Assembly: GCA_022695795.1 (NCBI GenBank)
Contig: MU404069.1
Location: 124,001-188,000 of the forward strand
Length of the DNA stretch: 64,000 bases
Reading direction: 5' to 3'
Source of the DNA: Biscogniauxia marginata
Taxonomy: Eukaryota > Ascomycota > Sordariomycetes > Xylariales > Xylariaceae
Positions 47,905 through 60,279 of this stretch are shown piece after piece. The translations under genes and the position numbers were made by a program. The notes beneath the pieces were generated by a model. It was not told where the DNA came from. It saw only the letters and a program-made list of their open reading frames with translations, and did not search any database. Numbering within the stretch: the stretch's first letter is position 1; each line of letters begins with the position of its first letter.

Positions 47905-50306
47905 TCTAACTTATCCCATTACAATACGGGGAAGTGAGAAAGAAAGAAAACTTTAAACAAAAGGCTATGTATTTGTAAGCTTGGTATATAGATGCTGTAT
48001 ACCTAGATAACTAGGGAAGTGCGTTGAGATAAGGTGAGAGGGGGTGAGGAATAAGGGGAAATTGGAAAAGGTGCGAGTGCGTCGGAGGGGAATTTTTTTA
48101 TAGTTATGCGGGTACGTGGATAGCCCACCCCGAGAAAGGCAAGCTACGGTCAAAGTGACGCTGAAGACTGCCGGACTCACGATTGACGTTTCCTATCATG
48201 TTGGTGGGTAGGTAAGCTCATCCTGCCCGCACCCCAATCGCTAGTATCCCCTTTATTGCCAGCTAACAGCTCCTCCACCTACGCAAGGGTCACTAGCCAC
48301 TCACCAGCCCCATGAGGTGCAGTATATCCATCCCACTTACACTGATACCAACACGTCGAGTGCAGAAGGCCCTTCCAATCATATTTTTGCGTCTTGCTTG
48401 CAGGTCAGGGCTCTTGGTTGCAGAGATCGGGTAGACTTTGGAGTTGTACCCGAGCTTGGCTTAACCTACGGTGCTCCCACTGGGAGCAATTGGACCAACC
48501 GATTAGATCTTGCTGGTGAGAGTTATGCAGCTAAGTTCTCTTGGTTGATAAGCGAAGTGTATTCTGCTATGCGGGCCGGGGTCCCTGATAGTGATTCTCA
48601 CATGCAGGGCTGAGAGGCTCTGTCCGGTAGCGGCTCCTTTACAGCGGCCATGGTGTAAGTTGGGGTTCGGGGTATAGTCTTTCATTGGACGATAACAAAG
48701 AAAGTTGCAGTGTTGATGTTGATTTGTCAGCGGCGGATGGGAGCACGAGAATAACATTATCAACGGCCATTAGATTTTGAATTCCCAGACAAACCCCTAG
48801 GTTCAGCCGATATTGAGCCGGTATGCACGGAGTAGTAGGAACGTAAGTAATTTATCCCTTCGTCTAGACTGCTATGTCGGTTAGTGGTCTTCGTAGAATG
48901 AGGGGAATGCGATAAGTAACATTTTGTTCTACGTAATTCTTCAACGATGTAAGATGAGTCTGTTTGCAGAATCGCCTCTTGTCTCCGATACTGTTGTCCA
49001 TTTATGCTATACAATGAACGTGGAGCAAGTTCGATTGTCGATAAGCTATAGCTTGCTTCAGACTCTTAGAAATTGCGAATGGGAAATGTGGAAAAAGAGA
49101 TAACTAGGTAATTAAGGTTTTCTGAAGGTGGGCTTGGCTCTATACAGGACAATAATGGGCATTATTTGCTAGTAACTATTCTTATAGCAAGCCAGACTTA
49201 GGGCAGAATGCATAATGTGATTACACCTAGACGTATCTTTAACCAAGAAGTTGTTACTAGCGATAACATACAGTATCCTACATATGGATGTAACCTACCG
49301 AATTTTTCTCTGCCTAGGTAGGTAAATTGAGTTGGCTCCTAGAGGTGTTGCTTGACGAACCGAAATGAGCGATACTATAATACGCTTATCAGACGATAAT
49401 TTTACTACTCTAACGCGTCTTGGTGGAAGCCAGAAAAGGGACCACGTCAAGGCCTTCAATGCAAGTGAAGTTCATTATCTGCTTTATGAAATAAAATAAT
49501 TACCAATATCGACTGTAGAATTAAACAGAGAGGGTGTGTTGTATCACGGAGTTTCCGGCATTTTAAGTGCATCAAACATTTCACTTTAGCTCAGACATAT
49601 CCCTGTCCGATTAAGGAGATGACTGAATAGTGATCAAGTGTCAGCCGGTCAAGGCACATGCACCTGATTTGATCCTCTCCCTGCCTTGGTCTCTTATGTA
49701 CGGCGTCTAGGACACCATCAAATTTGAATTTCCTAATCATCGTGACTTTCACTTGATACTGAAGCCTAAAAACTTAAAGTAGGTCCAGTCAGCTTAGCTA
49801 GTAATAAGGGATCAGGTCCTCTTGAAATCTAATAGAGGATGAAGAGGAAGGGTGATCATTGATTAGGAAATTCTGCTACGTTGCTCGAATTCTGTGAGCG
49901 ACTGAGATTCTCTGAATGCACAAAGTTACATGTTTATCACTTATACTTGCATGTATCAACTAAACCCCTCCCTTGTTTTTACCGACACTACATCACGACC
50001 GTGTAGTCATGTCATACGCAGCAGTGCAAGCTTCTCGCGAAATGCAATACCCTAACTTTTAACATAGTACCAGACAGTTGACGGAAGGGTTCTCAACGTG
50101 CACACGCCCAACTGGTGTTACCAACATCGTGTAAGACGTGTGGCAAAATACGTGCATGTGCCAAACTCCCATGCCTTTCATTCTCTAACATTCCACAGTG
50201 GCCGCCTCTAGCTATATTTTTCTCCCTCCCCCGGCTTCTCTAATAGTGATTTTCTGTTTTTACTCTCACCATTCCGAGTCTTGTATTAAGGCCAGCGCAT
50301 TATATC
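47905..50306. other. 2.4 kb intergenic
   Basis: No gene supported. The MFS promoter (minus) is at the left. From about 48.8 kb the DNA becomes clearly AT-richer, marking the start of the accessory right part of the window. A 98-codon plus frame at 48317-48613 is not recognisable. Confidence 0.45.
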
Positions 50307-51746
50307 ATGGACGAACAGCGTGCGATACACACAGAGAGACCTTCGATATCAGTCGTCGAGCTCTTACTTCAGTATCCGATCCGACAGAGCTTGTTCAGCA
50401 ATCTCGATATCAAGGATATACTAAGGCTCAGCCAAGCGTCATTCAACCTGCGCCAGGCAACTAGATTAAACGTCAATAGCAGACTCGGAAGTTTCTTCAA
50501 CGACCCACTCGCTTTTCGTAGCCAACTAGGCCGCTGTGATGCCCTCGTTACTGGGGATTTCGTTCTCCATTTTCTGAGTGGCATCTCCTGGTCCAACTCA
50601 GAGTTGACCATTGTTGTGCAACAGGGCAAAAACTCCGAAGACATGTCCAAGTTCCTTAAGAGGGAGGAATATTTGGTAACTGCTCAAGAGCCAAGCAGCC
50701 AAAATTGGATGAGAAAAGATGACAGAGAAGTACGTTTAGCAATTTCAATCACTGTTATGGCGATTCAAGCTAAAATAGTATTAGCCCGGGCGGCATTATA
50801 AATACCTGAACTTCCTGGAGAAGAGTGACAGGAAGGTTCGGCTGATCTCTTGCATCGACCTTCCTATTCAATACATCCTCTGCAGTACATATACTTCGGC
50901 TCTTACCAACCTTATATCCTGGAATAAGTGTTATTCAATATTCCCAAGGTCCACATTTATCTACAGAGAGACAGTCCCTCTAAAGCCGCTCGATGACTGT
51001 TGTGCAGAGCTGCATTCAAAATACAGCCAACGCGGCTGGAAGATGAGGGCGCATACACCGTTTACGATGTTTCATCTTGAATCAACGAAGTTCTACTGGA
51101 AGGAATTCAACTCCGTAGAAACAAGAGAAAGGCGTGTGGGCGACCGTCTAACTTGGATCATGCCGCTCGGTACGATAGGTATTAGTGAACCATCTACACC
51201 CGACTTTGTTCTCGAGAGTGCGGGCTTCACTGTGAACCCACCATCGCCTGGAATACCTGACGACGGCATGAGTTACAGAACTTGGGAAAGCCTTCATAGA
51301 AGTGTATTCTACACCATCCACGCTCCATCATTTCAGTCACCAGCTCTTCGGTATAGGTTAGTCCATATTTTGAAAATACCAGGACACCGTTTATTCTACT
51401 CCTGATGCCAAATGAGCTACCAACGTGGGTGGTATTTTGAAGTGTATTGCATATGCATTCTCTAATACCCCATGTATATATCACGAGACCTATGAGGACT
51501 TCGCTAATAATTAGTAGATACTCGCTCGTTGGTACGTTCCCGGGGATTCTTAGACCACACCTCAACCGATCAACTCTCATCCAGCTCGCCAAGCTCGATA
51601 GGTCAAAACGTGAAGAACTATTGCAAGGACGTACGCCACAACAGCTTATTAGAACCAACTCCGTCAACATACTGGAGTTCGAGCATCCGCCCGGGTGGGA
51701 CTACATGGACAATGCAATCCGAGAGAATTTCATCGACGAAGACTAA
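50307..51746 (+). CDS. F-box-like fungal protein, 407 aa
   Basis: Member of a lineage-specific fungal family usually annotated as F-box proteins; function unknown. Exons 50307-50729, 50785-51356 and 51518-51746. Near the N-terminus a short helical F-box-like segment (VVELLLQYPIRQSLFSNLDI, then ILRLSQASFNLRQATR) is followed by AFRSQLGRCDALVTGDFVLH. That block recalls the CDALISG...L.FF module with a nucleotidyltransferase-like look that recurs in this family. The family-typical order continues with DRKVRLISCIDLPIQYILCS, LISWNKCYSIFPRSTF and YSQRGWKM. Intron 1 is 55 nt; intron 2 is 161 nt with GTTAGT and TAG. The frame closes exactly. An F-box role as SCF substrate adaptor is inferred only. Confidence 0.78.
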
Positions 51747-53268
51747 GGTACAATATCCAACCATAGACCGCAATAATAGTGGGTTGAAACATAGATTGTC
51801 CTACACACAAGCTCTTCGGACTCAGCTCTCCGGACTGTGTCATTCTTACACGTGGTACTACCATAAAACTCCCAACCCTTGACTGAAAAACCTGATCTAC
51901 CGGACATGCCATGTAAGCTAGTGGGACCTGGAAGATGTTAAATGGACTCCGCAGCCCGATGTATGGAGATAGGACTTAGGTGCGAGGATAAGATGTATCA
52001 CGGCGTGAACCTTGAGATGAGATAACAAGATAGTTATCACACAAGGAGCTAGAACTAAAGGTACCTTCGAAGCGGTGCTTTTATGTTTAATAAATCCCTG
52101 TTTCCCGTCCCTTTTGTACCTGTTATACTTGGCAAATCTTACCCTCCTACTTCCCATACTCCTCGCCGCTTTACTCCGGTGCTGCACAGACACTACACAA
52201 GGTATCACGCACGCAAGCACAGGACTGCAGGCAAACTTGATTTAGAAAGTGGCAATTCTCTACAAGTTTGTGGAACCCTAATAAAAGAAATGTCAACTCT
52301 TCGCGAAGGCCGAGACAGGGTATTGGTTCGGGCGACCAAGATCTAGAAAATTGACTCTAGGAGGATTTCCTCGGCTACCTTACACCTCTACCTTGGAACT
52401 CTATTCACGATGCACAAAAACGCTCCCCAATTCACTCTGAGCACCCTCCAAGCCGTTATCCAAAATTTTCTCTTGCATTTACTATGCTGAAGTAGATGCC
52501 AAAGGGGTAGCTGTCAAGTATAGGTACAAGGCATCCCGTAGCCATCATGTATATAAGGACAGGTCCTCCCACACTCTCTTCAGATAGCTTCAACTAATCA
52601 AGCAACCTCATAACCCTGTAATTCAACATGCTATTTATGTCTCTCATCAGAAACCAGCCTTCTGTGCCGTTGCCCCTCAACTTTCTTTAGCCTCATAGGT
52701 CTTTGACACACTCTCCGAATGAAACTTTGCATCAATATTTTGTCCTTTCACAATAACTGGGACGGTACCATCTAAGATGCCTAAGACGAGGACTGCACAA
52801 GAGCAGAGGAAGTCAATGATGAGCCTATGCCAAGGGGTTTCTTGGAATATACTGACAAGAAATATCAAGTATAGATGGATATACGGTTTGATCAGGTTGT
52901 CTTTGGGGAATATAAAAACTCTTGAAAATGAACTCACTTACCGTAGGTATCAGAGATGACTATAATTTTCCAAACTTCGGCAGAAACTAGCGGTCCTAGT
53001 TATATAAGTTTAAAGACTTTGTGAATAATTATCTTCCTGCTTTGTCTATGAAGCTACTCGAAAGTGATGAAGGAAGTGGAAGATGTTCCTAATTGATGTA
53101 GACTTTCTTCCGATGGATCCTATGAGGTCTCGATTCTTCGCGGCTGGCTATGCCTGTCACCGAAGCCGCCCACAAGTAAACGATTCAAAGGACAACACCG
53201 CTAACATCCCAAATAAGTGGAAGTGGTACATAGGCGCTTGAGCGTCGATTCTAAGTTTTACCGTATCT
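51747..53268. other. 1.5 kb intergenic
   Basis: AT-rich, no gene supported. A minus frame at 52677-52937 has a hydrophobic stretch but no partner exons or family match, so it is left unannotated. Confidence 0.4.
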
Positions 53269-54467
53269 CTATGAATTTTGCTCCGAACCGGCCTCACGGA
53301 ACCAAGGATGCTCAAGAGCTTCCCGCGCAGTGATCCTCCTCGCCGGATACGAATTTGTCATCTTCGTAATCAAATCCCTGAGCTCCACGTCTACGTAATG
53401 CCACATCGCAAAAGGCTTCCTCGGCCTCTCTGCATCAAAGTCGCCCGCAAGAGTGATGAGACGCTCGAAAAAAGGATTCTCTTCTCCAATGTGCTGAAGC
53501 AGGCCCTTGAAGCCGTCCTCGTCTCCGAAATCAGAGATGTGTCTCCGGAGGATATGCCACCAGGCGTCATCCCCTTCCAGCTCTTCATCGCTCACAAGGA
53601 AGACCATGTCGTTGAGCATCACATAAATGGCTACCACACTAAAGGAGAACATGTCAGACGGTGTGTTCTGTCGGGCACGGGCCCAAGACTCCGGGCTTCG
53701 CCACAGCTGGTTTCCACAAAGGCAACCCTTAAGGTTCTTGCCGGGTGGGAGGAGTACTGCATCCTCCAAGTCTGAGATCTGAACACTTTTGACGGCAAGA
53801 TCGTCGCCGACCGTCTCTTCATAGTTGAGGAGGATATTATTTGGTTTGATGTCTGCTAAGTCGTCAGTTTCCTCATTATCCCCAGAGTGCTCCAGGGCCA
53901 CGCAAGCAAAGTAGGACTGACCCGTGTGGATGATCCCTCTACCATGAAGCTCGGCCAGTCCAGTGAGAGCGCTTCTGAGGATTCTTCTCCTCGTCTCCTT
54001 CGATAAGGGCTTCTGGCTAATCCGAAGGAGGTCGCTAGCCAGGAAGTGGTAGACGAATAGCTCCAAATCTGGGACAGTGTCGACCAGCGTCCGCAAGTTG
54101 GGACACGATGCTAAAGGGTTTTGCAGATCTTTCTGATACTCGAATTCGCCCGGTATCATATTTTTTAAAATGAAGTTTTCTCCTTCGGCACTTGGCACGG
54201 GTACTTAGCTCGGTGTCCGAGTCGGCGCTTGGGATTTGGAAGCACACACCTCGCCCGGTAAACGCATAGTAACAGATCTCGTCGCTCGGCAAGAACATCC
54301 TGGATGTTGTATGTTCGCCCTGATTGGCCACGAAGAGCTGCTCCTATTGAAAAGGGCTCGAATTTTGTTTGCGACGACAGAGATGACAAGGTCCGGTGAC
54401 AAGGGTGGTGACACCGTCTAATAAAGAAGGGTCGGGTGGCAGATGTTGTCCTCGGCCTTAGTAGCAT
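53269..54467 (-). CDS. Atypical serine/threonine protein kinase, 356 aa
   Basis: Fungal-type accessory kinase. Exons 54250-54467, 53922-54190 and 53269-53852. The start is ATG 54467. The N-terminal lobe has IGAALRGQSGRTYNIQDVL (poor Gly loop) and FILKNM with the putative ATP-binding Lys. The C-lobe has LTGLAELHGRGIIHTDIKPN (catalytic loop with Asp 163, split by intron 2), SDLEDAV where DFG is expected (Asp kept, F and G replaced by L and E), a PSD-MFSFSVVAIYVMLND helix, and a final helix with ARRITAREALEHPWF. Intron 1 (54191-54249) ends in AAG. Catalytic Asp and Lys remain, so activity is possible, but the altered Gly loop and DLE suggest weak or atypical activity. It is the first of the accessory genes in this part of the window. 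Confidence 0.82.
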
Positions 54468-54861
54468 GGCGAAAATATCTCCCAGCACGGGCTATTAATT
54501 ATAGTGGTTGAGGTCTGAATTTCAGGCCAACGCTTCCGTGGCTTTGCTGTTCAAGTTGTAGCTTTTAGTCACCAGCGCTTATCCGCACGCACGGACCAGA
54601 ATATATCAAAGCCAAATCCTTAACCGCAGACATAAGACAAGTGTATCATACTAGGTTGTGACTGTAAACACGTTTGAATCCAGTAGATGATAAATTAAGA
54701 TATGGAGCTAGCTACAATAAATGGGAAGCTAAAAGTTCCAAAAAAAGTTTCTCTCCTTTGCCCCTGACGAAAACGCAAATTCAACTTATAACCAGCTAGC
54801 TAAAAGCGACCGAAGATGTCCGTTCAAATATTATACTATTAGCGTTTACCTTTCCGTAGTT
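54468..54861. other. Intergenic between kinase and nitrilase
   Basis: 394 bp, AT-rich: kinase promoter and nitrilase 3' region. Nothing else seen. Confidence 0.4.
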
Positions 54862-55940
54862 CTATGCCTCGTGGTTGCTCTCAGGTTTTGGAATGACAAC
54901 CTCTTTGTGCTTCTTGTCGACACCTAGCCATAGTAGGTCAGGTCTGCTATAGTGGCCGATGATGTCCAGGAAGGCCTTAGTTGACACAACCTTGCTTAGG
55001 TCCAAATCGGCATACAGGATTCCCTCGGTATCAGGTTTCCCATCACCCACTGGCTCTGTTAAACGTCTCCCGTCGGGCGCTATCACGCAGCTATGGCCTC
55101 CACCTGGCTCTCGGCATAGTATGCCGTTTTGAGTGCGCATGGCACCGATCCCCTTGTCGTTGCAAACGGCAGTGCAGTGAAGTACATATGCGCTGCTCTC
55201 AATGGCGTAGGTCTGGGAGAGGCTCTGGCACCCATCTGCTGTCATGCTCCATAGACCAGGGTGGTCGACGCCGGTGCTGGGATCTAAGGGTGGCCACATT
55301 GAGATATGGATTACCTCACCCTGTGAGATGGCATGGTATTTGAGGAGCGGCTGCGTATGCTCCCAGCACGCAAGACATCCGACTTTGATCTTGCCGTGAG
55401 GAGCTCCAAAGTCGACCTCGACCACACTGGTCAGGTCAGCTCCGGAACCATCGCCATATACGGTCCTTTCCATATGCGTAGGCTTGATTTTACGTCTGTG
55501 TAGGAGCACCTCTCCCTGGGGTGAGATTATAACCTGTGATATATAGATGCTGTTTGAAGGGACTCGCTCCGAGAACCCAATAGCCACCGCAATCGAGTGG
55601 CGTTTCGCAGTCGCTTTGATCTGCTCTATTTCCTCCGAGTCCAAAGATAGCGAGTTGTACGTGTACTTCGTTTGGAGCTCCATGTCCACTGGTCTATCCC
55701 TATTATTGGATCATCATAAGTATTCTACTAGGTCACTTCGTATAAGACTATCAAGGTCGAGGGAGTAGCCTACCAGATCCATGCCGGGTAGCCAGGGATC
55801 CAAACCTCGGGGAAAGCAACAAGCTTGGCCCCGCCTTCTGCTGCCTCGGCGATTAGGTTGCAAGCTTTCAGAACAGACCCGGGGAGATCAAACCATTCCG
55901 GTTCGGCTTGCGTGACAGCAACTCTGAGTGCGGTAGCCAT
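54862..55940 (-). CDS. Nitrilase, 334 aa
   Basis: Carbon-nitrogen hydrolase converting nitriles to acids plus ammonia (or to amides). Exons 55774-55940 and 54862-55699; the intron of 74 nt splits Trp56. The start [16 protein letters not shown] is the first ATG and fits the family. The catalytic triad is present: Glu45 in [13 protein letters not shown], Lys128 in HRRKIKPTH and Cys167 in [16 protein letters not shown] and MWPPLDP also match fungal nitrilases. The length is normal and there are no breaks, so it should be active. Aliphatic, arylaceto- and cyanide-acting nitrilases share these motifs, and I cannot choose among them. It lies between the kinase and a dead alpha/beta hydrolase on the same strand. 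Confidence 0.93.
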
Positions 55941-56279
55941 GGTTGCGAGTCTTGATGCTAGTATTTGTCAATATGGATTGGAACGTTGAAGTGCATAGCC
56001 CAGAGAAATGCTATTCTTAATTGAATAGCTATAATATGACGATATATATCTTTGAATATTGTAGAAGAGATAAGGATTTCTCTGAGAGCACGGTATGACT
56101 AACCCCAAAATGTTATAGAACGTGTTGAAGCCCGGTATCTTAATTTCACTTATCATGAATGGTTATCTCGGGGTTTGTTGAGGAGGCAAAAACGCCAGAT
56201 CCCGAGAGGTTCGATACGTCCAGGATTTCACAGCCATCAACTAGGAAGTCCGAGTACAACCGGAATATCACCGGATGCG

Positions 56280-57210
56280 CCTGTATACTTGAAAATAGCC
56301 GGTCAACGTCGTATAAGGTGAATTCAACCCTATGATAGCATTTTCCCAGCCCATTCGCTAACCTCACACCAGAAACCCTTCATTACCTATAGTTTGCTCT
56401 GCTCTCATTCGGGATCTTCAATTATTTATTAGAAGTGCGTGAAGCAGTGCCGTATGTCTCAGGCGCAACGATACCTGACCCCTCCCTTGTCTCAGAACTC
56501 CTCATTGCGTAACTTGGAGTCTTCTAGCAACTCTACCGGACGATACGCTAGGGACCGAGGCTCATTACACAGACGATCAGCGGAGGCTGTGATAACGAAC
56601 AGCAGCTGAGATATGCCCTCCTGTCTTCATGCACCGGGCTCAAAAGCGACCACCGCTTGTCTTGTCTAAGCACTGGAAATATACGCCTAATTGACCGGGT
56701 TAAGCAATTTAAGTAACGTGTCTTCTGTGTCCTACGGTGCACGCTTGCTCGGCGGTTGACCCTCGCCGGTGAAGTCGGTTAGGGGACAGAAAACGACAAG
56801 GACTTTGACGAGGCACTTGAATTCGAGCGGCTGCGCCAACCCCAATACCATAATCGCGCCGGCCGAGAACCCGCCCAGGATCGCTCTGTCGTGGTCGACA
56901 GGCTGACTCGCATCCTGCAACAACTTTGATGAGCGCTGAGCCGTCGAAGATTGCAGTGGGGGACGGATGGCGCGGTGCCAAGCGGTATTCCAAACTAGCG
57001 ACGCGGAAGCCGTACTTGCCGGCAAGCATGCGGGCTTGTCCGTCGTCCATCTACGGGTGCCTCGTTACCTGGACTGCCCCCGTGTATAAGAATATACAAA
57101 GGAGTTTTAGTACTCCGATCGTGACTCTTTGGGATGAAGAGCCGGATTTGCAGGCCTAGATGGGCCTGATAGGCTTTGACTCTGTTGGGCGTGACTGGAT
57201 TCCATAATTC
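56280..57210 (-). pseudogene. Alpha/beta-hydrolase (lipase/esterase type) pseudogene
   Basis: Family blocks appear in the right order on the minus strand but in several frames. They are NPVTPNRVKAYQAHL then LQIRLFIPKSH and LYILIHGGS (oxyanion-hole HGG, about 57070-57200); GKYGFRVASLEYRLAPRHPS (about 56960-57010); GGFSAGAIMVLGLAQPL with the nucleophile-elbow G-x-S-x-G (about 56830-56885); VVFCPLTDFTGEGQPP (about 56750-56800); LFVITASADRLCNEP carrying the acid-residue region (about 56560-56605); and YHRVEFTLYDVDRLF near the C-terminus (about 56290-56345). At least three frameshifts or breaks separate them, more than introns could explain. The gene is dead but recognisable almost end to end, so inactivation looks fairly recent. 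Confidence 0.8.
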
Positions 57211-58846
57211 AGAGCCTTTCTAGCATGTGTGGTAAGATACTAGCTTGAAGACGGTGTTGGCTTAGAAGGCATGGATGCAGTATTGTAAAGTCTCCAAGGG
57301 AAGAGACTAGTTGGCAGATCACATCGGTCTTGTCCCCACTCTCCGTATCGACTATTGTATTAGTTATTAGTGATATGGCTCTTATATTGAAATTTTACAT
57401 ACTAATAAATTGCTGTCACTGCATTGACTTGGGCGCACTTTTGGAGAAATGGAGCTGACAAAATATGTGTGTAGGATATGACAAAGGGGACAATCTGCGG
57501 TTTTGGATATAATAATTCCATAATTGGATACCTATATTCTGAAACAGAGCAGCAGTCATCTCAACGAGGAGTAGCAATATTTGATATTATGAAGGAAATC
57601 TAGAACTCTACTATGTGTCTGCGCATATTATGCAATTGCGAGCTGTATCATCGATCTGTAATGTGTCAAGCGATACACTAGCTCTGCCTCGGTGCTCTAA
57701 GTCATCCTATGCGCCATTGCAACCCGACAGAACGGGAATGTATAACTGTAGACTTGTGCTAGACAAGTAGATAGTTCCCGTCCTTCGGAAGTAAACGATA
57801 TTATCATGCTCATCAATCTATAGACTAAACCTCTTGAGGAAGAATTTGTCTTTACCCTTTGTTTAGAGTGCAACTTTGTCCATCTTAGAGTTTCTAAGAC
57901 CATGACTAACCCTATTCTTAGTTTAGGTCATTAAATATGGTCATACCACGATGTGATATGTTTCGCAAAATATTATCAATAGAAATTGAGACAGTAAATA
58001 TACTACGTGGATTTTTACTTTCACGGAGTTCATCATTCAAAAAGTTATCATGCACAGCAAGTTTTAATCCATACGAGAATTGTATGTAATTACAGAACAG
58101 GAATCCTTAGCAGGAAATATACACAACGCCATGTCACTTCGATATGTTTTTCTTACACTTACCTATCTAACCTTTAAAATCGTCTTCGGTGTTCTCGCAA
58201 ATCGTGCTACGTAATCGTGCCCAAGCATTGTATAACTAGTGAACCCCTTCAACACGATAGAACCTTAACTCCGTTGCGCGCAATTTGCCTGCTTTCCTAG
58301 ATGATCATACAAGTGGTCTCCTCTAGATTTAGCCACCGCACTTGAAGACACCGCGTGAAAAACGTCGATGGTGCTTATCTCCCGTTATGGTTCGTAGTTA
58401 ATGGCCATGCTCTGCAGCATACAGTTGAAAAAGCTGATTCTAGCAGTTAATCAAATGCTGCCATAGTAGTATCCGCCAATTTGGAGCTAGAGAGTGTAAC
58501 TGGTTTACTTTACAGCTTGGGATCTATTTGTAGAGGTTGGGTGTTTTAAACTCTTGACCCCTAACCCTAGAATCGTAGCAAATATTTTAACATGTTAATC
58601 AATGTCAAAGGGACGTTTCTCGTCACCCTGTCTTGCTTGACGACCCGGGTGTCTAGGACTACATCGTTACATAGATTAAAAGTATCGTTACCCCCTTGCA
58701 GGTTGTTGGATATGTAACGCCATATCATTAGTCGACCTTCTTGCGCCCATCTTCTCCTTTGTCTATTATTTAATTCCTCGTAGGTTCTCTAGCCTTCATC
58801 ACTCTTTCAACTACTGGAACCTTAAAGTAACACTTCAATACCAACC
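57211..58846. other. AT-rich gene-free stretch
   Basis: 1.6 kb, strongly AT-rich, no ORF or RNA gene supported. C-to-T decay (RIP) is possible but was not measured. Confidence 0.45.
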
Positions 58847-59330
58847 ATGGCGTCTAATGACCTAGGAAACAACGCAAACCAGGAATCGCGGTCCTGATCT
58901 GTTCCTAAGAGCGATGTATCCGCCTTCGATGTTGCTGCTCCGGAGCCGCCTTATCAGAACAAGGAAGTCAATCTCGTTCTACATGTCGGTCCTCGCCCTT
59001 ATACTCATAGTCCTTATAACTTCATGGGACGCAACATCTCTAGCAGTAGCGCTGCTGGTCATTATGAGCCAGCTACAAGGAACTACTTTAGAGTCGTTAC
59101 GGGCCAGCATCTCCTTGACCCTCGGTATCGCCATCACGCAGCCCATCTACGTGAGCGTTTCCGACGGCATCTGCCGTAAGACGCCATAATACGTCTCAAT
59201 TCTCCTCTTTGCCGTAAGGCAATAGTCTTTGCCATCGCTCGCAATATGCCTGTCCCACTGTCCGTCGCTGTTATCTTTAGGTCTTGTGGGCTAGACTTGT
59301 AAATCTCCTAGTAAAACCCATCATTATGGC
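58847..59330 (+). pseudogene. Truncated MFS transporter pseudogene
   Basis: ATG 58847 opens a short polar N-terminus but meets TGA at 58895. The same frame resumes with SDVSAFDVAAPEPPYQNKEV. A frameshift near 58970 is needed to reach FYMSVLALILIVLITSWDAT, then LAVALLVIMSQLQGTTLESL and ISLTLGIAITQPIYVSVSD. These are TM1-TM2 and the motif-A region of a fungal drug/toxin-type MFS permease. A stop follows at 59187, then YVSILLFA resumes. Everything after about TM3 is missing. No function is expected. Confidence 0.78.
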
Positions 59331-60279
59331 GTAAAACATATAAGATATATTGTACATATTCAGAAAATAACTCGTAAAAAAATTACTATACGGGACAAGC
59401 AGTTAGCTTGTATATAGGCAGGTTTTGCATGGCGAAGAGTTACTTAAACCACAAGCAAAAAGCACAATTATTACCAGGAAACGTTGTATCGCAGACTATA
59501 TAAGCCTTAATTGTACCAAGCAATTAAGCGGCGTCGCTTTTGCGACACGTTATATAGAGAGTTTTGTAATACGTCAATCTACGGGAGTCTTGTTAAGGCA
59601 ATGGGGTTTATACAGAACTTCGTAATTGAGATAAAGCATAGTAGCAGTTGCAGTTATAGATGAATTGACCTAGGACTACATTTAAACTACACTGAGTACT
59701 AATCTCGTAAGAAACAGCTCGTGGGTGTGTACGATAAATGCGAAAGCGCAAATTAGATGGATATTTTTTCATTAGTAGAAGGTATTTATCATTTACTATG
59801 GAGCTTGACAACTAACTCAAATTAATAATAGATAATATTGGCTGTGCTTACCCAAAATTTGTCGGAGAGGCTTAGGATTTTATGATTATTTTAACGACGG
59901 ATTACAACTTGTAAAGGACACAAGGTCTTATCTGTGGTATTCTCTATATAAAGGCGACGTTATAAATATAAAGTCTTTACCTACCTATGTACCTTATTAA
60001 TAAATACCTTTAATATTTTCATTGCATCGTTAAACCGTTTTATTGCTATAGAACGTGTTAACCTTAGGTACCTACCTTGTAATAAATAATGCGTGACATT
60101 CTAGCTACAGTGGCTTCAGAGAGCAACATCCAAGCTACGCCAGGAAGCCTCGGAGCGATTAGTGCAATAAACAATATAATTCCATGTAGCCTGATTTACC
60201 TATCCCATCATTTCGGAGCGACAATTATTTTCCCAATGCCAGCAACCCATCCATCTATTATCCAGAGAATGCGTCAGAT
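59331..60279. other. AT-rich gene-free stretch with a possible DNA-transposon trace
   Basis: 0.95 kb, very AT-rich. A plus frame at 59425-59625 (ADYISLNCTKQLSGVAF, then IESFV) faintly resembles the CENP-B-like HTH of pogo/Fot1 transposases, but not enough to annotate an element. No functional gene is seen. Confidence 0.35.

Noticed and set aside
48317..48613. 98-codon plus frame
   Set aside because: No recognisable domain or signal peptide, and no splice-linked exons.
52677..52937. 86-codon minus frame with hydrophobic segments
   Set aside because: No family match and no neighbouring exons found; AT-rich DNA produces such hydrophobic frames by chance.
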